In this document: positions 24,519 through 37,118 of the stretch, in pieces
Numbering within the stretch: position 1 is the first letter of the stretch
Layout: each line of letters starts with the position of its first letter
Translations under genes and position numbers: made by a program
The notes under the pieces: model-generated
The model's input: the letters and a program-made list of their open reading frames with translations, nothing else
Database searches by the model: none
Told to the model about the DNA's origin: nothing
Assembly (NCBI GenBank): GCA_029378245.1
Contig: JARKIF010000012.1
Coordinates: 62,001-126,000, forward strand
Direction of reading: 5' to 3'
Length of the DNA: 64,000 nucleotides
DNA from: Roridomyces roridus
Taxonomy: Eukaryota > Basidiomycota > Agaricomycetes > Agaricales > Mycenaceae

Positions 24519-26104
24519 ATGGCCACGAGGTTTCCCAACGAAATCTGGGCGTACATCGCTACTCTACTCCCAGTGGCATGCCTGCTGCGTCTCTCCCTGG
24601 TCAATAGCACGCTCCACGGCATAGCCAGGCGAACGTGGTACAAGTCGGTCAAATTCGATTCGTACAAAGATGCGAAGCAAATCATCAAGCAGCTAAAGTG
24701 TGTGATTAACGCCAACTCATCTTGAGTCGTTCTGACGACCATCTGACCACAGGGACTCGAAAGAAGTGCAGGCGGTCCACATCCAGCCGTGGGTGGTGCT
24801 CGCCAAGACACGGTGCTCATCCTGGTCCTCAAAGTGGCGGTTTCTCAATGCTTGCATTTCCCCAACGCTTGCATTCGATGAAACTGAGGACGCGCAAATC
24901 CTCCGGCGGCTGCAGAAGCAGACCCAGCGCATAGCGAACGCGATCAAAGCCTTTCCCCACCTGCACGAGTACCACATCGACTGGGACGAAAAGCCGATCC
25001 ATTACGCGGCTTTGACGTCTCTGGTGGGCTCGGTCATTCCCCACATCGGCCACAAGCTCAGCTGTCTCAGCCTCAAGGTCCCATTGGAATACATGCATTC
25101 CCTCCCAGCTTTGGCGAGACACCTTCCAAATCTGGATTCTCTCGCAGTTACAATCCACACTGGCGCATATATACCATCTTACATTTGTCAAACGATAGAA
25201 GGCCTCGTCTTCTTCATCAATATCGTTCTTCGACACCTGCGCTCCTTGTCGATCGCTACCACTTGGACATCGACCCACCTGGTCCTTGGCCCATTCTTCG
25301 AGCATCTGGGACACGGACCGCGCCTCAAGTCCTTCTCCCTTTGCCTTCCCTATGACGGTGGGCACCTGGACTCGAATCCGGGCCCCTTGCGCGAGTTCCT
25401 GGCTGCTCATCGTCTCACCCTCGAGTCGCTGAGCCTTGGAACCACCACGCGGGCTACTTTCCACCCCACGCCCAGCACGCCGACAGCGAGATTTTGGATA
25501 AGGGAAACGCTCAAGGATCACGTGTCTTTCCCCGCACTTTCGCGACTGTCTCTCAGTCTTCGCCCTCTTCGCACGGAACTTGGGCCGCTGACGCGCTGCC
25601 TAACAAAGCTGCAATCTCAGCTCCGCGCGCTTAAGCTCTCCGACCGCGCTCTCGAGTGCTCGGAGTTGACCAGTTTACTGGTGGTACTGGGTAACGCGCC
25701 GTTGCTGAGTGAACTCAGCCTACGCGTCCAGTGTCTCAGTCCCGACATTGTCGACCTCCTCGCCATGCATCTACCGAACCTGCGGGTGCTGCATATGAAC
25801 TTTACCGAAATCATTCACCAGGAGCCTGCCTCCTCCGAGTCTTCCCTCTCGCACGACTCTCACAGTCTTCCGCGAGAGAGTGAACTGGTGCGTTTCCCAG
25901 CCCTTCCTTAATGCCTCGCTCACTGTAGTACAGGCAATGTTTTGCGATGTTCTCCGCGGAAAGCAGTATCCGGAATGGGGACTCGCTTGTATTGCGATCA
26001 GGGAGAATCCTCGTGGCCCGTCGTGGTTCGAAGCCCTTCAGCGTGCTTTCTTCAGTTGTATTCCGGGTTTGACGAGTTTTGAGGAATTGGTTTCCCCTGT
26101 GTAA
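24519..26104 (+). CDS. F-box protein with leucine-rich C-terminus
   Basis: The start MATRFPNEIWAYIATLLPV, followed by CLLRLSLVNSTLHGIARRTWYKSV, is an F-box. The remaining 400 residues carry repeated leucine-rich strands (HLPNLDSLAVTI, LRHLRSLSIAT, PALSRLSLSLRPL, MHLPNLRVLHMNF) as in F-box/LRR substrate adaptors of SCF ligases. Two introns: about 24700-24753 and 25880-25935, both GT-AG and in frame. No frameshift or stop is seen, unlike the two other F-box genes in this window. The substrate is unknown. Confidence 0.82.
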
Positions 26105-26230
26105 TTTTTTGGCAATGCTTCATCTAATCTCTACACTTTGTCGTTGTTTGTAAAATGATACTGTATCAAGACACTGCCCTTCCTCCCACTTTTCACCGCG
26201 ACTTTGGATGTGCCCTATTTATTAACAAGG

Positions 26231-27746
26231 ATGGCCACCCACCAACGCATTCCTATTCATTCGGTCCCTTGGAACGACCAAGAACGGCCCTCGTTCAATG
26301 ACCTTTCGTCCCACGTCAACAGGGTCTTTTCCCGTTACTCCCGCTACTGGTTTCCCCGCTCCAATTCCCTCACCTCCTCCCAGTCCACAATCCCTGTATC
26401 GGCGTCGAACTTGAAGTTCGTCCTGCAATGCAGTCTGTGGTACACCTGCTCCGCCCTCTCCTCCAACACAGCCAAAACACTGCTGAGCCAGTTTGGCTAC
26501 CCCGTCACTCTCACATTCGTGCAGTTTGGCTTCACCGCCGGCTACTGCCTCCTCCTCATGTCGCCCGCCATCCGTTTCTCCCGCATGCGCCAGCCGACAA
26601 AGGCCATCATCCGTAACACGCTACCTATGGGCATGTTCCAGGTTGGAGGCCATATTTTCTCCAGCTTGGCCACCTTGAGGATACCGGTTAGCACGGTGCA
26701 TACAATCAAGGTACGCACTATCTCCTCTATGACCCCGTCCCTCGGACCTGAGCCCTTGTTTGCAGGCTTTGTCGCCCCTGTTCACGGTCGCCGCTTACGC
26801 GCTGTTATTTGGTGTGAGCTACTCGAGCAAGACCTACATATCGCTACTGCCGTTGACGGTTGGAGTGGCGCTCGCAAGCTCATCCAGTATGAACGCCTCC
26901 AATATCATCGGTCTGCTCTGCGCTTTTGGGTCTGCCCTCGTGTTTGTGAGCTCCAATATCTTTTTCAAAAAGATCATGCCCTCCAATCCGAGTGGCCTGT
27001 CCCAAACGACGGCACACAAGCTCGACAAGCTTAACCTCCTGCTCTACTCGTCCGGGATGGCGTTCCTCCTCATGATCCCCATATGGGTGTACTACGACCT
27101 CCCGCTCGTCTTCTCCAATGAGGGCCCTCAAGAAGGCACCCCAGTATCAATGTCCTGGGTGTGCTACTACTTCTTCCTGAACGGCACTGTTCATTTCGCT
27201 CAAAACATCATCGCGTTCATCATCCTCTCCTCGACCTCGCCCGTGACCTACTCGATTGCCTCTCTCATCAAGCGCGTCGTCGTCATCTGCATCGCCATTG
27301 TGTGGTTTGCCCAATCAATCCACCTTATGCAGGGTGTTGGCATCGTGCTGACGTTCACGGGTCTGTGGATGTACAACAACGCCAAATCCGACGTCGAGCG
27401 GGGGGAGAAGCAGATGCGGCGTGTCGAAGCAGCACGGGAGGGGGCGTTGCCGGTGACCAAAGAGGATGCAAGGATGATGGCGGCTTCTCCTGCTCCCAGT
27501 GCCGAGACTACGGGCGCGGCACCGACGTCTGTTGTCTACGGTCGACCACGGGCGCCCTCTGGTGCTGCTGCTACGCATTATGCTCAACACGTGCCGCCAC
27601 TGACGATCCGCGTCACGGCGCCGCCTTTATCACCGACTGATTCGTACCCTTCCCCGCCACCATCCCTCGACTCGCCCCGGTCACCGCCGTCGTCGCAGCT
27701 GCCGCACATGTTGTACGAGGCGCGTCGCGTCCCTGCAGCTGCGTAG
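26231..27746 (+). CDS. Triose-phosphate-transporter family protein, SLY41-like
   Basis: About ten hydrophobic segments and the blocks FVLQCSLWYTCSALSSNTAK, PVTLTFVQFGFTAG, FSSLATLRIPVSTVHTIKAL and SPVTYSIASLIKRVVVI belong to the TPT branch of drug/metabolite transporters. The LWYTCSALSSNTAK start is characteristic of yeast Sly41, an ER/Golgi membrane protein that suppresses loss of the Ypt1 GTPase. A cytosolic serine/proline-rich tail of about 110 residues follows the last segment. One intron (26711-26765). The transported substrate is not known. Confidence 0.85.
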
Positions 27747-27945
27747 TGCTCGCTCTCTCGTTTGTTTTGTCTCATCTAGTGCAAGTATTTATCTGCATAT
27801 ACTACTATACACCATTCAAATAGAGTTTTTTTTCTGGGAAACAATTCCAAGGTCGTTCGTTATTTGCATAAGGTAACAAGAAGAATTACAAGAGAAGGCG
27901 TCTAAGTGTAGTCTACGAATCGGTACAAGAAACAGCCGGCCACGA

Positions 27946-28990
27946 TTACTCGACATGTCCATTGCCGTTGGCAGTCGGCGGTGGAGGTGCAGTGCGCATG
28001 TGGTTGAGCAACGGACGGACACGGTCCTCGATTTCGGCACGGATTCGGGCGCCCTTCTCGTTGAGAGGAAGGTCGCGCTGGACGGAGATGGCATGGAGGG
28101 TGGTGATGGTGTCGGCGAGTTGGCGACCTGCTACCGTGGTCGAGTGCTGCACGGAGGCACCCGTGTTGGCAAGGGACGTCTGCAAACGCCCGAGTTCGGC
28201 GATGAGCGAGTCGGAGAGTGAGTGGATGCTTTTGTTGGCTGAAGTGGCGATAGCGACGATCGAGTCGGCGAGTCCGGAGGCGCGTTGTCTGTGAGATAGT
28301 TTAGTGTCAAGATTTGGTTGAGAGGGCTAGAAGGGCGTACACAATGAGGGTCTGGTTAGAATAGTCGTACAGCTGGCCGGTGACATTTCTGGAAAGGATG
28401 TAGACACGCTGGTACTGGTACTGTGTCTCGACGGGTGCGGAGCAGGTTTGGAGGCGGGCAGAGGCGGTGCTCTCGAGATAATCGACAAGTGGGGTGAAAC
28501 GCTGGGACGGGTTAGGTTATATGCAAAGGCTAAAGCAATTGGACCGCACCTGGTCGATTCCAGCAGCGGCGTTCAGCGCTGGGGTCCTGACATTCTCGTC
28601 GATGACCTTACCAGTGTGGAGGCGACGTTCCTCAACAAACTGGACAGCACTGTCTCTGCGCTGACGAACGTAGGTGGCGACGTCTTCGGGCTGCGCCTCG
28701 AACGGATAAGGGTAGGTCTTTTGAACGACGTCGACCGCCTGGTTCGCGTAGCCATCGGCGATCTTGAGATACGGGCCAAGGCGGTTCTGCACCGGCTCGG
28801 CGTACTTGTACACAGAGACGGAAAGGCCTTTGGCGGCCGAGTAGGGAGAAGAAGTGTACGCGTTGGTTTCGAGGGCAGAACCGACCGTCTGGATGGCGTA
28901 TGCGATGAGGGGGATGGAGGCGACGCGATTGACGATGGTGATATCCGAGTCTGCTTGTTTGGAGGGCATGGGGACGCTGGAGGTCGACAT
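27946..28990 (-). CDS. Fungal perilipin, lipid-droplet coat protein
   Basis: The start SDITIVNRVASIPLIAYAIQ, then YSAAKGLSVSVYKYAEPVQ and IADGYANQAVDVVQKTYPYPF, match the fungal perilipin/CAP20 family (MPL1), which coats lipid droplets and restrains lipolysis. Amphipathic helical repeats fill the middle (REQ-rich exon with TYVRQRRDSAVQFVEERR). The C-terminus is alanine/threonine-rich and ends before AAAPPPP-like sequence and GNGHVE. Introns separate AGIDQ|RFTPLVDYLEST and the NQTLI|RQRASGLADS region. Length (about 290 residues) fits the family. Confidence 0.85.
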
Positions 28991-31653
28991 AGTGGCGGGA
29001 ACAAAGAGAGAATGAGCGTGTCTTCTCTTTTGACCTAATTTCTACGGGCTTTTGGCTTGTGATTTTCTCGTTTGAATTGATCACACAGCCACAGGTTCAC
29101 AAATGATACTTCTAAAGGCCAGACTAGACTCGACAAAGCATGAGGCAACGTCTAGAAACCACAGAATCTCCCAGATTCTCCCAGAAGCGCCGACTCGAGG
29201 TTGGCTCGAGGCTTTCTTTTTGTCACCTACTTACCCACGGAATGTCGACTTTTTCTTATCTTGACTAACGCCCGTGCAGACCCGACCTTCGCGGCAACTT
29301 CAGGAAATCCGGGTTCTCGTAAAGATTGTCGCTCTGTGATTCTACTCACAACGAGGTCTTGGAAACAGAGGAAAGACCGTTGGCTTGTGATTTCCTCGTG
29401 TGGACCCTTATCAAATCTAATCTCAAGCCCATTTAGGTGGAGCCCCTGTCTTGGAGGTATCTTCCTTGAATTCCTCGCATAGCGAACTGACTGGAGCTCA
29501 ATCTCGTCTCGATATTATCACAGGTGTCATCGTACAGCCAGAAAATCGTCTGAGGAAGCATAAAGGATCGCACAATTCCTCCACAACTCGAAATTCTCTA
29601 AGGCAACTTCACTGAGGACGCTCTCGGATGAGACATACTATCAGTAGCAAGATGCAGACTGTCTGAGATTTCCGTATAGGTGGTTCTTTCCAAGGTTTCA
29701 CGAAACAGTGGCAACGGGCCACCGCTCCAGCTCTAGTCTCGGGACCAGACTCTATACAACTGACGAAGCCAGCTCGCTCAAATGATCATCGGGACCTTTC
29801 CATACTTCCGGGATAAAGTCTTCGTCCAGGGCCGGAGAGGTGCGGTTCGTCCGTCAAGAAATAAAAAGCCTAACCGGTTCACTTCAAGCACGCCTCTGGA
29901 AACGCGCCGGGCGCCCAAATCCTCGTGGCCGAAACTAATGAGGCTGGCGTTGTTGGACGCTAATGCGCAGATTGCGGAAGTTTGTGGGATGTCTTCAGCG
30001 TTCCTTCATCAAGTATGCAAAATTGAGTCGGATGTATCAGCCGGGACGAAGTATTCCGACCTACTTGTCCCTGACAGAGTCTCGGATGTTGATTTTCAAG
30101 CCCGAGGCTCGGCGGTATGTCACACTTGGATGCCCAAAAGATATTCTGACATGGAAACGCACTCGGGCGAGCGCCACAAACGCTCTAGTCCGCCGTCGCG
30201 CTCTCTTTGAGCCGCTCTCCCCGTGAATTTTCTCAGGAGCCCAAGAATCATGGCGCCAGCCGAGCGGACATTCCCGGGTTCGAAGGTGCCCTAATATTTC
30301 CTGCGCCGGAAACCCAACGATTTCCGCCGCCTGGCAGACGAGCATATGGTTGACGTCTAAACTTCGGTAGCCACCGATCTTCTAAAATTTGGAATTCTGC
30401 AAAGTTCTACTACCTGCCGTCCTAGGTTGGATCCGCGAGCCAGGCTGGCGGCCATCTGCGCAACGATGGCCACAAAAATGCTAAGGGAACTGTCGACGAT
30501 CTGGTCTAGCTCGCGGGTCCGGCGTCTTGCGGAAATTGACATGTGTGAGGCGGATTGGCGAGCTAATGATTGGCCAACCCTAATTGCAGTATCTCCGTCT
30601 GGCGGTCGCTAAATTGCGCTTCTCAGGACATAACTGCAATCAGCGCAATGGCATCTGGACGTAGAATCAGATTCTTTCCACGTTGGTGGAGACCTGCCGT
30701 CCATTCTAGTGCGACGTACTAGTTTCTGCTCAGGGTTCCATAAGCGAGAGAGCCGCCGTCGGCCTATTCATCCACAGTGAGTATACAATCCTTAGAGGGG
30801 ACGGCGCATATAGAATTGGCGCCAAATAAGTCAAGGTCTGATTCAACGTATTCTCTCTCCTGCCTCCTATAATGTGAAACCTGCCCTAACTTGCCATAGC
30901 ATTGCTTCCGGCGCCTCAGCCGAATCAGCGGCAATCTGCGTATATGTACGCACTGCGAACATGGACCCATTATGCCGGGATATCAACTAGAAAGCGAACA
31001 CGGACATGGACGGGAAATAGGCGTCAGCAATGATTAGCATGTTGGCGGCAAACAAGCCACTGACCTTTTCTGGACTCTGGCCCATTTGGAAGCGCGCCAC
31101 ATCCGGCAATGTCCAGACCGAATTGATTCCTAGTGTGTTGCAAATGTTTCGAGGGCCAGCAGGAACGACTGTTGAATCCCGCGGGCAGTGACGCACACCG
31201 AGGATCACGGAGGGCCACGAGGTTCCTGTTCTAGACCACGTTCATATTCGAGCACGAAACAGGGTAAGAGGAATTGTCACAGTAGCCTCCCTATTGACAT
31301 TCAAAAGAGTACCTGATTAGATCTAGTTTTGACAGGGTCTTCTATTGATAAGCTTTTCGACACACTGTCGAGCCTTTTTTTAGAAAGATTCTCGTCATGC
31401 CGGCAAGAAGGAAAGGATGAGTTATGGGCCGGGCACACGTTGGAATCGCCCGAAAATGAGCTAAGGTGTTCGGTGGAGAAACGGAGACACTCCGTCCAAA
31501 TCAGATGGATCTAGATTCGCTCAATGTTACGTCGATCACGATCATGGATTCCCTAATATGGTTCCTTTCAACTCTACTCTGTTATAAACCAATGGCGGAT
31601 CTCGGTCGTATTGCACCGTTTAAACGCGAGCCCACCACCCTTCCACTTTGCTC
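28991..31653. other. 2.7-kb stretch without a recognisable gene
   Basis: No open frame here has family-like sequence, splice-linked partners or sensible codon use. The longest (29782-30210) is 142 codons of low-quality sequence. A stretch close to TTGGCTTGTGATTT followed by CTCGT occurs twice (about 29050 and 29380). The sequence is less GC-rich than flanking genes. It may be decayed transposon sequence, but no terminal repeats or transposase remnants could be recognised. Confidence 0.5.
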
Positions 31654-33073
31654 ATGCCCCCCAACGTTTTTGGCTGGACTCCGGACAACGAACTCGGCGA
31701 CATTGTCGACATCCCAGAGCACCACTTTACCTTCTCCATGCCCTCGCCGTGCACCTCTACGGTCCAGCTCACACCATCCCCACCACCCGCCCTCATGTTC
31801 AGTCCTGACCCGCAGGCCAGAATCCCCCGACCCCCGAACCCATTCATCATCTTTCGCACCCACTTTGCACGCAAATACCACAACCCACAGCGGAATCGTC
31901 CGCGTCGACCCAGCACGCTTGGTCGCACCGTCTCCGGCAAGGCTGCCGACGCGTGGCGCGAGCTTCCTGCCCCCGAAAAGGAGAAGTATCGACAGCTGGC
32001 CGAGGCAGCCAAGAGGCAACATGCCATCGACTACCCCGATTACCAGTACCGCCCCCAGCGTCGCACTAACCAGGCTGCTCCCGCCGCGTCCTCATCCAGC
32101 CGCCGCGTCGCACCTGCTCCTGCTCCCAGGACCAAAAAGCGGAGTCGTTCGCCCGCAGTCAGCATCCATACCACCCACATCACTGCCATGGACGCGCTCA
32201 AGATCACGGATAGCCCTCCTCTCAAGAAGCGCTCGTGCTCGCCCGAGTTGGAGTGGCCGCAGCCGATGGCGAGTGGGTCTTCCATCACGGCGGACCGTCG
32301 TCGCTCCTCCTCCGTTCCCGTGACCTCAGGAGAGCACTTTTACACCCTGGGCATCTGGCCTTCGGTTGAGGAGCAGCCGGGCGACGGGTGGGAGCCCCCA
32401 GTCCAGTCGAGACGTCGGTCGCGCTCTGTAAACGAGTGGATCAATCTGGTGCCCTCGTTCCATCCACTGCCTGACACGACTTACCTGGATCCTCGGAGTC
32501 CCCAGGTTCGTTTCCTTTCTCTTGTCCGAATGCTTCGCATTGACATTTGATGCACAGAATGTCTTGTTCTCGCCCGGCACATACCCTACCCAGTTCCGTG
32601 TGCTTTCTCCCAACCCGCATTTCAACGATACCGCCCACCCGCCCACCTTCTTCGCTCCAAACATGCCGCCACTGACGGCCGTTGCGTCCTCGTTGGCGGC
32701 GTGGAACGGGGACCCAGAGTCCTCGACAAGCAGTGTCCCTGCAACGCCGATGGCGCCGAAGCCTGTGCGCCTCAACCAACCGACGTGGCTGGCTGATGAG
32801 GGTCGCCGGTTCGACTCTTCCAGCCCCGACTTTGAGCCTCGACAGCCGCTCACGCCAATCACGGGTGAGTTCCAGTGGCCACCGAGTGTCGAGTTTGAAG
32901 CGCCGGGTGCTAGCAGCTCCATGGACGCTGGCAAGGATTGCGACCAGGGCTGCGTGGATGCGTTGGAGGCGTACGAATTTGGACTGCAGGGGCGGCTCAG
33001 CGATGCGGAGGAAATCGCTGCGGAATTTGAGGGTATGTACAGCGACGACCCCAGCGACGAGCTACGATTTTAG
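31654..33073 (+). CDS. HMG-box transcription factor
   Basis: Residues about 50-125 are an HMG box of the sequence-specific (MATA/SOX-like) type: RIPRPPNPFIIFRTHFARKY, then KAADAWRELPAPEKEKYRQLAEAAKRQHA and DYPDYQYRPQRR. A basic patch (RTKKRSRSP) suits nuclear import. The long tail is serine/proline-rich and disordered with an acidic end (EGMYSDDPSDE) that could activate transcription. One intron after DPRSPQ (about 32504-32557). No mating-type genes are nearby, so a role like Ste11-type regulators is more likely than a MAT factor. The target is unknown. Confidence 0.85.
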
Positions 33074-33709
33074 CTGCCTCTAACCCACCTATGTGCTGCC
33101 GTTCTCGCTATGCGTCGGGCGCCACGGACTCTTTGTATTTTTAGTTGTATATCTGTATGCGTCTCGTTTATGAGCCTCCTTGTCCGTAAAAGCAGTTACC
33201 ATATTCTTGTCTGGATATGTTCTCTGCACCACTCTATACCTGTCGTTCGTCTATCTGTAAAAAATGTATCATTTTCTCGAAAGCATCCGCATCAGAATTT
33301 TAGGGGTACCAAGAAACTTGGATAGGAATGACCGGCATCAGAACGAGAACTATTCCAGAATCACGCAGTATTTGCATATCGCCGTCGGTCTTTCCATGGC
33401 ACCGATGTAGAATTTCCAATGGCTGCGCCTCCGAAGATGATCACAATTAAAGAAATGGCGGCCGTGGCTGGAGTTTCAAGAAATGTGTCGAGCGACGAGT
33501 TCTTGAGGGAGGATGAGATGAATATGTATCGCTGCAGGTTCGGCAGGCTCCCCAAAGTAGAATTTAATGCAAGTGCTCGGCATGGTATTATCGGTGGCAC
33601 TCTTCAAGTCGAGCCCAGGGAGTCAAGTGTCAGTGGGAGGAAGGGACGGCAACACCTCGGCACGCACAAACATTGATCGACTTGAGCACAACACTCTTGG
33701 CCTTCCACG
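33074..33709. other. Intergenic region upstream of PRP40
   Basis: It contains a frame of 85 codons at 33419-33676 without recognisable domain or splice partner; treated as chance. The rest should be terminator and PRP40 promoter. Confidence 0.4.
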
Positions 33710-36700
33710 ATGGTGAGCTCGATGCACTCTGTACCTGACCCGTCTAATCCGATCCGTAGTCGACGACCACGCCGACACCAGCGACCCCAGCGACTCCAGT
33801 GACTCCGGCGACTCCGGCGACACCAGCAATCTGGGTTCGTCTCCGATCTTTCTTCCCTTCGAAAGACAGCTGAACCAGGGCCAGACGGAGCATCGTAATC
33901 CAGAGGGTCGCACATATTGGTTTAACACGGGGACGAAGGAAAGCGTTTGGGAAAAGCCAGATGGTACGAGGTTGTCTCTTCTGGCGCCGAGTGGGTCCTG
34001 ACGACACTCACCATCCAGACCTAAAAACACCCTTCGAAGTGCGCCTCGAAGTCATTTTCGGTGTGTTACAGAGACTTATCGTACTGCAGCGCGCCCTGAA
34101 TCAAACCAAGTGGAAGGAATACTTTTCGGGTGGCCGGAAGTACTACTACAATGTACGTCCTTCCATCTGGTAAGCCTTGACGCCTCTGATTTCGTGCAGA
34201 CCGAGTCGAAGGAGTCCAAGTGGGACATGCCTGAAGAGCGTTGAGTGAACCACTCACTCCCACATGTTATTCTGATCCATGGACAGTTCTCCTCGTACTG
34301 GAAAAAGTCGAAAAGGACACAGCGGCTGCGTGAGTTTTATGCCATCTAAATCGCTCTTGAGGTAACCTCCACTGACAGCTCCGCGCGCCCGGGATTCACG
34401 CCAGTTGGCCCTGGCGCTCTCGTCCCAGTAGGCGCCGACCTCTCTGGCACTCAGACGAACGGGAACAATGATCATTTGGCTGTGGGTGCTCATACTGGCG
34501 GTGTGCCTTTTACGCCTACAAGCATCCTGCCAACACGGCCCAATTTGCCAGATGACCCCGTCATTCCGCACAACGGCTTTTCCACCCTCGAGGAGGGCGA
34601 GAAGGCTTTCTTCCATCTCCTCCGCAAGGCTGGTGTCGACCACACCTGGGCTTGGGATCAGACGATGCGGGCCATTATCACCGACCCGCTCTACAGGGCG
34701 CTCAATTCGCTCGCGGAAAAGAAGGCTGCGTACCAAAAGGTGCGTCTCCCTTTTTACCTCGTCATCCTGTGATCGATTTTACAGCTTCATTTCTCCAGTA
34801 CACGACCAACCTGAAGATCAAGGAACAAGAAGACAAAGAGGCCAGATTAACAAAGTTGCGCCCGGCGTTGCGGAATATGCTCAAGGGTAATCCAAACGTG
34901 TTCCATTACACGACGTTTGCCACCGCCGACAAACTCTTCGCGCAGCATCCCATTTGGCAGCAGGCGCGCATCGAGGCAGAGCGGAAGCTCATCTTCGAGG
35001 AGTACGTGGCGGAGCTCAAACAGCGCGAGGTGCAAGAGACGCGCGCTGCGCGGGCTCGCAGTATCTCCAAGGTCGTCGCCTTGTTCAAAGAACTGAACGT
35101 CGATGTGGTGACGCGGTGGCGTGACGCACAGGAGATGGTGCTCAACTCGGACGCCTGGCGGGAGGACCGTGAACTACAGAAGCTCCCTACGCTTGACATT
35201 CTTCTTGCGTTTGAAGATTACAGTCGTGTGCGCGAGCGGGAGTACGAAGAGCAAATGCGTCGTGGGCAGGTTGAGAAAACGCGCAAGGAGCGCAAGGCTC
35301 GGGAGGCGTTCAAGGTGCGTCTATTCTTTCGTCAATATTTAGGACGTTTTTGACGACATTATCAACAGGAGCTCCTACAGGACCTGGTCAATACCGAGAA
35401 GATCAAGGCCCGCACCAAGTGGAAGGATGTGTTTCCGCTGTTCCGGTCGGACGAACGCTACCTGAACCTGCTCGGGAACCCAGGCTCGAACCCGCTCGAC
35501 CTTTTTTGGGACGCAGTCGATGTGCTGGATCAAGAGTTGGAGAAGAAGATTGCCGTTGTCGAGGGTGCCATCGAGCGCCACAACAATGTGCGTGCGAAAC
35601 AGGCAGAGAACCAGGACGGGGATGGGGACGTGAAGATGGCAGAAGGAAAGGATGAAGCCGCCAACGGAGAGCAAGAGAAGGAGCAGACCAAGGCAGAAGA
35701 CACAAGCTTTGTTGTCAACCCCGAGACCACGGAGGAAGAATTCCTTGCGGTTGTTAAGGCGGGCAGCGAAGGCGATATAGGTGTCGAAGCCTTGAGCACA
35801 GAGGAGCTTCGAGTCGTCTTCAATGCGGTGCGTGCTTTATCACGTCCACCGTTTCCGTCTCATTTTTTTTTCAGATGAAAGATATGGCGTTGAAGAAGCG
35901 AAACGATGAAAAACGACGAACCGAACGTCGACAGCGACACTTGCAAGACGATTTGCGATACGCGCTGAAAAAGCTGGCCATTCCGGCGGAAACTACGGAA
36001 TACGAGGCTGCTGTACCTCTTATTCAGGATCTACCCGAGTTCAAGGCTCTGGAGGATGACGAGGGGCGCAAGACCGCGTGGAGCAAATATGTCAAGCGGC
36101 AAAAGGTGAGACTTATTTTCTGTTTCCTTTGGATGATCTAATGATTACATAGGAGCGAATGCGAGAGGTGGCGGAGGACGATGATGGGGGTAGCGTGGGC
36201 AGCCGGCGGCGAAAGGAGCCTGTCCGGGACACTCATGACAGGGAGCGGGAGCGGGACCCTCGCGATGGACGAGATGCACGCGGGGGGAGAGGATACCATC
36301 GGCGAGATGATTACGAACACGGTGGTCCTCGGGCTCGTGACTGGGGTCGTGACCGTGACAGAGACATGGATCGTGACCGTGAATACGGCGGCAGAAAGGA
36401 CGAGCCCCCGCGGCGGAGAGATCGAGGAAGGGAGCGCAGGAGCTCTGGAGCGAAGGATTGGGATGACCCTAACCCTAAGCGTGACATGCGCCGGCGCAGT
36501 CGAAGTGGTGCACCACGGGACAGAGAGAAGCGGGACATGTACGAGGACCGGGGCACCGATGACCGCTTCGAAAAGGTGCAGTGCTTTAATCTTCTCTCTC
36601 ACACCTTTTCTGACGGCGCGACTCAGCGGGTGAGGTATGATGACGCGATGCAGGTTGACGATAAGCCGCCGTCGCCGGCCAAGTCGAAGCCGGAGAATGG

Positions 36701-36734
36701 GCGGGCAGAGAGTCCAGAGGAGGGAGAGATTTAA
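33710..36734 (+). CDS. PRP40: U1 snRNP splicing factor PRP40
   Basis: Two WW domains ([17 protein letters not shown] with VWEKP, and [14 protein letters not shown] with KWDMPEE) and a series of FF domains ([36 protein letters not shown] and others) define PRP40, which links the U1 snRNP at the 5' splice site to branch-point proteins and the RNA polymerase II tail. The tail is rich in RD/RE dipeptides and ends in SPEEGEI. The first coding exon is exactly ATG (33710-33712), followed by introns 33713-33759 and 33835-33884. The second exon encodes a repetitive PTPATP stretch. About ten introns in all. The W of the first WW domain is split from TEHRNPEG by an intron. Confidence 0.92.
33769..33825 (+). 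repeat. Coding minisatellite in PRP40
   Basis: A 9-bp unit close to ACTCCGGCG repeats about six times with small changes and encodes [18 protein letters not shown] sequence just before the first WW domain. Length variation is likely between strains. Confidence 0.65.
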
Positions 36735-37118
36735 CCTGACTATTCCAATTCACCTCTTGTATGTATAATTTAAGCCTTCCTTCTTGCCATCTTCAGCACT
36801 TCAGCTAGATATGCCGAGAAGTGTTCCCAGTCGCGGATACATATGCTCGTACATACCAGGGAGATGAGTCATCTCCAAGATTCGTGGCAGCCTCGGCATT
36901 TCCACCCTGGCCATAGCCGATATCCGCCTCGGCGCATCCCAGGCATTTCCCAGCACGGCCGGGATTTCTTCGTCGATGTCCGCTTTCTCGGTATATCTGA
37001 ATAGGCAGACAGAGAGTGGGAATAGCCGTGATGAGCGGCATATCATGTTCGGATAGCTCGGAAATTCCAGCAAAGCCAACCACGTCTTATAAAACGGATG
37101 CAAGATGGGCCTCCATGT
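36735..37118. other. Intergenic region before the SDR pair
   Basis: No gene or repeat recognised; expected to hold the PRP40 terminator and the promoter of the first dehydrogenase. Confidence 0.45.

Noticed and set aside
28448..29038. 196-codon plus-strand frame
   Set aside because: Shadow of the perilipin gene, which has family motifs and splice sites on the other strand.
29782..30226. Overlapping frames of 142 and 87 codons
   Set aside because: No family sequence, no coherent splicing and poor codon use; left as part of the gene-poor block.
33419..33676. 85-codon frame upstream of PRP40
   Set aside because: No recognised domain, no splice partner, and the opposite strand is open as well.
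36467..36478. Telomere-like CCCTAACCCTAA
   Set aside because: Only two units and inside the PRP40 coding sequence (DDPNPK), so chance.
36138..36602. 154-codon minus-strand frame
   Set aside because: Shadow of the RD/RE-rich tail of PRP40.
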